Below are positions 24,175-28,148 of a DNA stretch of 28,148 nucleotides, one piece after another. The translations under genes and the position numbers were made by a program. The stretch lies in assembly GCA_963656085.1 (NCBI GenBank), contig CAVKHV010000016.1, forward strand, positions 1-28,148, written 5' to 3'. The stretch is from CAVALG01 sp963656085 (lineage in GTDB: Bacteria; Bacillota; Clostridia; Oscillospirales; Acutalibacteraceae). How positions within the stretch are numbered: the stretch's first letter is position 1; each line of letters begins with the position of its first letter. The notes beneath the pieces are model-generated. The model saw only the letters and a program-made list of their open reading frames with translations, had not been told where the DNA came from and ran no database searches.

Positions 24175-25389
24175 TCAAGTGCGGTAATCTCCGTTTATTT
24201 TAACATAATCATATGTAAGGTCGCATCCCCAGGCGGTAGAAAAATATTTGCCGCTCTTGAGCGCAACCAGTATCTCTATTTCGTATTCCGTCAATATTTC
24301 TTTCGCCTTTTCTTCGCTGAACGGTATCCCCGAACCGTTCCTGCATACCTCTATCTCTCCCGCTGCCGACTTAAAGGCTACATCTATTTTATTAACATCT
24401 ACGGGCGCACCCGAATATCCAATAGCGCAAAGAACACGCCCCCAGTTTGCGTCGGCACCGAACATAGCCGCCTTTGTGAGCGAAGAACATACAACCGATT
24501 TTGCAACCTGTTTTGCAATTTTTACGGTTGCCGCGCCGCTTACCTTACACTCTATAAGCTTGGTTGCCCCTTCACCGTCTGCCGCTATTTGCCTGCAAAG
24601 GTAAACATTTATCGTATTAAGCGCTTTCATAAACTCGGTAAAATCCTTGCCGTAATCGGTTATCTCTGCGTTACCCGCCATACCGTTAGCCATTACCGCC
24701 ACCATATCGTTTGTTGAAGTATCACCGTCAACACTTATCATATTAAATGTTTCGGCGATATCGCCCGAAAGCGCTGTTTGCAGCATTTTATGGGATATGG
24801 CGCAATCTGTAGTTATAAAAACAAGCATCGTTGCCATATTCGGATGTATCATTCCAGAGCCCTTTGCTATTCCGCCGATTTTGCAGGTTTTACCGCCCAC
24901 CGTAAAACTGACGGCTGCCTGCTTGATTTTTGTATCGGTCGTCATTATCCCCTCTGCTGCCTGCTCACTTCCGTTTTCAGACAGCACTGCAGCCAGTTCG
25001 GGAATACCTTTTTTTATCGGCTCTATATCAAGCGGCAGACCTATAACTCCGGTAGAAGCCACAATTACATCATCTGCCGGTATACCCAGCACCTCGCCGA
25101 GATGCACGGAAGTTTCTTCGGCAATCTGCACACCGTTTGCGTTACAAGTGTTGGCATTTCCGCTGTTACAGATTACAGCCTGCGCTACGCCGTCCGCAAT
25201 GTGCTTTTTTGTAACTTCAAGCGGTGCGCCCTTAACAAGATTGGTTGTGTAGACCGCAGCGGCTGTCGCAGGCTTTTCACTGTAGATCAATGAAAGGTCA
25301 CGTTTTGCGCGGTTTTTTCTTATTCCGCAATGCACTCCTCCTGCTTTAAATCCCTTCGCGGCGCACACGCCGCCTTTTACAAATTCCAT
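24175..25389 (-). CDS. argJ: Ornithine acetyltransferase / N-acetylglutamate synthase
   Basis: A 404-residue self-cleaving enzyme that moves the acetyl group from acetylornithine to glutamate, closing the acetyl cycle. The autocleavage site is in KGSGMIHPNMATML, where Thr187 becomes the new N-terminal nucleophile. STGVIGLPL and NSGNANTCN upstream form the oxyanion and substrate sites. The frame opens at a TTG at 25410, but the ATG at 25389 has GTGAGG eight bases upstream overlapping the argC stop. Whether it also uses acetyl-CoA (bifunctional) cannot be read from sequence. No separate argA is present in the window. Confidence 0.95.
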   Translation of the reverse strand: MEFVKGGVCAAKGFKAGGVHCGIRKNRAKRDLSLIYSEKPATAAAVYTTNLVKGAPLEVTKKHIADGVAQAVICNSGNANTCNANGVQIAEETSVHLGEVLGIPADDVIVASTGVIGLPLDIEPIKKGIPELAAVLSENGSEQAAEGIMTTDTKIKQAAVSFTVGGKTCKIGGIAKGSGMIHPNMATMLVFITTDCAISHKMLQTALSGDIAETFNMISVDGDTSTNDMVAVMANGMAGNAEITDYGKDFTEFMKALNTINVYLCRQIAADGEGATKLIECKVSGAATVKIAKQVAKSVVCSSLTKAAMFGADANWGRVLCAIGYSGAPVDVNKIDVAFKSAAGEIEVCRNGSGIPFSEEKAKEILTEYEIEILVALKSGKYFSTAWGCDLTYDYVKINGDYRT

Positions 25390-25399
25390 ACCTAAAACC

Positions 25400-26326
25400 T
25401 CACAAGTCAAGTCCCTCTGCTTCGGGTAACCCCAAAACTATATTCATACATTCAATCGCCGCGCCCGATGCGCCTTTGCCGAGGTTATCGTATCTTGAAA
25501 TCAACAATATACGCTCGTCATTGCCTGTTACAGATATCTCCATACTGTCCCTCCCGGAAAGTTTGCACGCTGACACAAATCCGTCTTCGTCAAAATTTTC
25601 GACATACTTAACAACAGGTCCATTGTACATTTCGGCGTAAATTTTTTTAATTTCGCTGACGGGTGCATTTAAATTATCGGCAAAAATCGGTACCGTTACA
25701 ACCATTCCGCTGTAATAATCGGCAACTATCGGCGAAAATATCGGCTCTTTTTCAAGGCCGCAGACCGCTTTCATTTCCGGCAAATGTTTGTGCGCCTGCA
25801 GTATGCCGTATTGCCGCGGCGCGTCAAGTAAAACATCTCTGTTATCCGCTCCGTACTCTGCAATCATTTTTTTGCCGCCGCCGCTGTAACCCGTAACGGA
25901 AAAGCAGGACAGTTCACACTCCGCACCGATTGCACCGGACCTGACCAGCGGATATACAAGAGAAATAAATCCGCTTGCGTGGCACCCCGGGACCGCTATA
26001 CGTTTTGAACCCGCTATTTTGTTTTTAATTTTCTCCGACAGTTCGGGGAAACCGTACTCCCACCCGTCGGCAGTTCTGTGTGCGGTAGATGTGTCAATAA
26101 TAACCGTGTCGGGATTTTTACACATTGCCGCAGCCTCTTTTGCAGCCGCGTCCGGCAAGCAGAGAAAAACAACGTCTGCGCCGTTTATGGCGGCGTGCCG
26201 CGCATCGGGGTCCTTGCGATTTTCGCCGCTTAATAAATTCAATTTTATATCTTTTCGATCTTGCAGTCTTTCGTAAATTCTTAACCCCGTAGTTCCGGCG
26301 CTGCCGTCAATAAAAACATTAAACAT
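25400..26326 (-). CDS. argC: N-acetyl-gamma-glutamyl-phosphate reductase (short type)
   Basis: A 308-residue NADPH-dependent reductase, first gene of the arginine operon. It shows the N-terminal GSAGTTGLRIYERL nucleotide loop and the catalytic Cys115 in VPGCHASGF. The length and the HAS after the cysteine fit the shorter type-2 ArgC family rather than the roughly 345-residue NPGCYPT type. The frame opens at an ATG at 26359, but the ATG at 26326 with AGGTGG in range matches the family start MFNVFIDGSAGTTG. The leader from the promoter is about 60 nt. Confidence 0.94.
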   Translation of the reverse strand: MFNVFIDGSAGTTGLRIYERLQDRKDIKLNLLSGENRKDPDARHAAINGADVVFLCLPDAAAKEAAAMCKNPDTVIIDTSTAHRTADGWEYGFPELSEKIKNKIAGSKRIAVPGCHASGFISLVYPLVRSGAIGAECELSCFSVTGYSGGGKKMIAEYGADNRDVLLDAPRQYGILQAHKHLPEMKAVCGLEKEPIFSPIVADYYSGMVVTVPIFADNLNAPVSEIKKIYAEMYNGPVVKYVENFDEDGFVSACKLSGRDSMEISVTGNDERILLISRYDNLGKGASGAAIECMNIVLGLPEAEGLDL

Positions 26327-26373
26327 TATTTCACCACCTAAATCGTTAATATTATTCATTCAAAATACCTGTT

Positions 26374-26391
26374 GACTAATTTTTATGCAAA
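26374..26391 (-). promoter_or_regulatory. Second, partial ARG-box-like operator
   Basis: On the minus strand TTTGCATAAAAATTAGTC matches the first 13 positions of the ARG box pattern TNTGNATWWWWATNCANA but not the end. It lies just after the -10 box, at and beyond the start of transcription, 13 bases from the better box. It could help ArgR/AhrC hexamers bind. Confidence 0.5.
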
Positions 26392-26392
26392 A

Positions 26393-26421
26393 ATTATAGC
26401 ATATTATGAATATTTATGCAA
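26393..26421 (-). promoter_or_regulatory. Promoter of the arginine operon
   Basis: On the minus strand TTGCAT (26416-26421) and a perfect TATAAT (26393-26398) are separated by exactly 17 bases, with TGC before the -10 box. Transcription would start near 26386. The -35 box lies inside an ARG-box-like operator. Confidence 0.85.
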
Positions 26422-26422
26422 G
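26405..26422 (-). promoter_or_regulatory. ARG-box operator over the -35 box
   Basis: The minus-strand sequence CTTGCATAAATATTCATA matches TNTGNATWWWWATNCANA at every defined position except the first. ArgR/AhrC-type repressors bind this palindrome when arginine is present, and occupancy here would cover the -35 box. The repressor gene itself is not in the window. Confidence 0.75.
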
Positions 26423-26466
26423 TATTTTTTAAAATTAATAAATTTTTTCGTTAAATGACAAAAGCA

Positions 26467-26511
26467 GCCGCAATATGTCAAATCAGCCTGTGCTTTTTGA
26501 CATATTGCGGC
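26467..26511 (-). terminator. 16-bp perfect inverted repeat after spoIVA
   Basis: GCCGCAATATGTCAAA (26467-26482) and TTTGACATATTGCGGC (26496-26511) are exact reverse complements around a 13-nt loop. On the minus strand the stem is followed by TGCTTTTGTC, a weak U-tract. It lies 18 bases after the spoIVA stop and just upstream of the arg promoter, so a terminator separating the two is the simplest reading; an operator is possible. Confidence 0.6.
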
Positions 26512-26529
26512 ATGGTAAAATCAAATATT

Positions 26530-28008
26530 TTAAAGTATTATGCAGATAAGCCCGCTGCAGCCTTCATTGATCACCCTTTCTATAGTTTCCTGCAATCTCA
26601 TACGGGCGTCCTGCGGCATTCGGGCAAGTTTGGTATGCAATCCCTCATTCACAAGCGAATGAAGTGATTTTCCGAAAATATTAGAGTCCCAAATTTTAGC
26701 AGGGTCTTCCTCAAAACCGTTAAGCAGATACATAACCAAATCTTCAGACTGTTTTTCCGAGCCGACTATCGGGCTTACCTCGGTAGTTATGTTTGCTTTC
26801 ATCATATGAATGGAGGGTGCGCTTGCACGCAGCCTTACGCCGTATCTGCCGCCCTGTTTAACAATTTCGGGGTCTTCAAGTTTAAGTTCGCCTATATCCG
26901 GCATAACAATACCGTAGCCCGTTGCCTCTACCTCGTCAAGCGCATCCTTGAATTTCATATATTCCCGCTTCAGTTCGGCAAGGGACATAATATTGCTCAT
27001 TAATTCCTGTTCGTTTTTAATTGCAATTCCGGTAGTTTCTTCTATGATCTTATAGAACAGTTGCGGATCGGTTACAAGTTCGGTGCCGCAGCATCCGCTG
27101 CCGAGTTCGATGGAAATAATTTTCGTACCCGAAATGCTGGGGGACTTTGCCGCATTATCGGCAAAACCGTATATATCTTTGACCTTTTTTATATTACAGC
27201 AGGTGTTTTGCAGCGTTTCAGCAAGTTCCTTTCTAAGCCAATGTTCATCGTCAAGCGCCGTTATCCACATCGGGAGTTCCACCCTGATTTCTTTTACAGG
27301 GAATTCGTATAAAATCCCGGCGAGTATTTTTTTAATATCGGCTTCGCCGAGCTCGAGGCAGTTGACGGGCATAACCGAAACGCCGTGTTTTTGCGATATT
27401 TCGGCGGCAAGCGCCTTTGTTTCCTCCGAATCGGGATGTGCAGAGTTAAGCAAAACTATAAAGGGTTTGTTTATCGCCTTGAGTTCTGATATAATTCTGC
27501 CCTCGGCATCCTCATATTCGGCACGCGGAATGTCACTTATACTGCCGTCGGTAGTTACAACAAGACCTATTGTAGAATGTTCGTTAATTACCTTTTGTGT
27601 GCCTATTTCCGCAGCCTTATCAAAAGGAATAGGTTCAGAAAACCACGGGGTCATAACCATTCTCGGACCTTCGTCCTCATTATATCCGATTGCACTCGGT
27701 ACTATGTACCCGACGCAATCTATCAGACGCACATCAAAACTCGCATTATCATCTATAAACACCTTAACGGCTGTCTCAGGGATGAATTTAGGTTCGGTGG
27801 TCATTATTGTCCTGCCTGCGGCGGATTGCGGCATTTCGTCGTTGGCACGCCCCCGCCTGTAATCGCCCTCAATATTCGGCAGAACAAGAGTATCCATAAA
27901 TCTTTTAATAAATGTGGACTTTCCCGTCCTCACGGGACCTACTACCCCAAGATACAGGCTTCCGCCCGTCCGCTGCGCTATATCCTTGTAAATGCTTGTA
28001 TCGGTCAT
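26530..28008 (-). CDS. spoIVA: Stage IV sporulation protein A (spore coat morphogenetic ATPase)
   Basis: A 492-residue protein, the same length as B. subtilis SpoIVA. It begins MTDTSIYKDIAQRTGGSLYL and has the Walker A motif GPVRTGKS (Gly24-Ser31), RLIDCVGY with a Walker B-like aspartate, and the conserved end GCSGLICIIL. SpoIVA polymerises on the forespore surface using ATP and forms the base of the spore coat. The ATG follows CGGAGG. In Bacillus it is a SigE gene; upstream on the minus strand a GCATATT (28053-28059) resembles a SigE -35 box, but the -10 match is poor. The 140 bases upstream to the window edge hold no gene. It marks the organism as a potential spore former. Confidence 0.96.
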   Translation of the reverse strand: MTDTSIYKDIAQRTGGSLYLGVVGPVRTGKSTFIKRFMDTLVLPNIEGDYRRGRANDEMPQSAAGRTIMTTEPKFIPETAVKVFIDDNASFDVRLIDCVGYIVPSAIGYNEDEGPRMVMTPWFSEPIPFDKAAEIGTQKVINEHSTIGLVVTTDGSISDIPRAEYEDAEGRIISELKAINKPFIVLLNSAHPDSEETKALAAEISQKHGVSVMPVNCLELGEADIKKILAGILYEFPVKEIRVELPMWITALDDEHWLRKELAETLQNTCCNIKKVKDIYGFADNAAKSPSISGTKIISIELGSGCCGTELVTDPQLFYKIIEETTGIAIKNEQELMSNIMSLAELKREYMKFKDALDEVEATGYGIVMPDIGELKLEDPEIVKQGGRYGVRLRASAPSIHMMKANITTEVSPIVGSEKQSEDLVMYLLNGFEEDPAKIWDSNIFGKSLHSLVNEGLHTKLARMPQDARMRLQETIERVINEGCSGLICIIL

Positions 28009-28148
28009 TGTAATTCCTCCGCTTACTTCGTTTCTTTGTTTCTTTGTACAAAAATATGCCCGAACGGCGGCGGATATTACAGCGGCAATAAATTTAACGA
28101 AAAGAATATATACTCACGTACCGCTTACGGCAGGGCTGCGGCAAAAAA

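Noticed and set aside
27083..27862. Open frame of 259 codons on the plus strand
   Set aside because: Antisense to spoIVA; serine-rich shadow sequence without a start context.
28009..28148. SigE promoter of spoIVA
   Set aside because: A GCATATT resembles the -35 box, but the expected -10 position matches only about five of eight bases; too weak to list as a feature.

Overview
The window looks like a chromosomal segment of an endospore-forming member of the Clostridia, probably from the Oscillospirales or a related gut lineage. The evidence is a full-length spoIVA, Firmicutes-type promoters and strong GGAGG-like ribosome sites, a rplM-rpsI pair, a Bacillus-like short-chain dehydrogenase in the glucuronate pathway, and a DUF1292 (YrzB-type) protein. 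The genus assignment is inference. I see no insertion sequences, phage genes, CRISPR arrays or tRNA genes.

Layout. 1-1128: a TetR-type regulator behind a strong promoter and a long, heavily structured leader, then short direct repeats and a terminator whose loop doubles as the -35 box of the next promoter. 1129-1968: ribosomal proteins L13 and S9. 2127-5793 (minus): a hexuronate operon uxuA, SDR-type uxuB, eda, kdgK, which takes fructuronate to pyruvate and glyceraldehyde 3-phosphate. 5938-6800: a DUF1275 membrane protein behind a small three-way-junction leader. 6874-15308 (plus): a peptide-use block with aminoacyl-histidine dipeptidase, Xaa-Pro peptidase and a complete oligopeptide ABC importer (oppB, C, D, F, A). 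15303-15606: tandem hairpins followed by a roughly 200-nt region that folds into a compact multi-branched RNA. 15610-15906 (minus): DUF1292 protein. 16048-26326 (minus): one tightly packed arginine operon argC-argJ-argB-argD-argF-carA-carB, driven by a near-consensus promoter overlapped by ARG-box-like operators. 26530-28008 (minus): spoIVA.

Two points stand out. First, the last gene of the arginine operon is a fusion: a full carbamoyl-phosphate synthase large subunit (about residues 1-1059) continues in frame into a full-length diaminopimelate epimerase domain (about 1060-1343). That domain has lost the first catalytic cysteine of the family (MAGNC where MCGNG is expected) and carries other substitutions near the active site. 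Second, the region between oppA and the DUF1292 gene encodes a candidate structured non-coding RNA on the plus strand. Its helices pack side by side with almost no unpaired spacer, and some contain G-U pairs that only work on the plus strand. I could not assign it to a named family.

The arginine operon makes ornithine by the acetyl-cycle route (ArgJ recycles the acetyl group), carbamoyl phosphate (CarAB) and citrulline (ArgF). argG, argH and the ArgR/AhrC regulator are not in the window. The hexuronate operon lacks uxaC and a transporter here.
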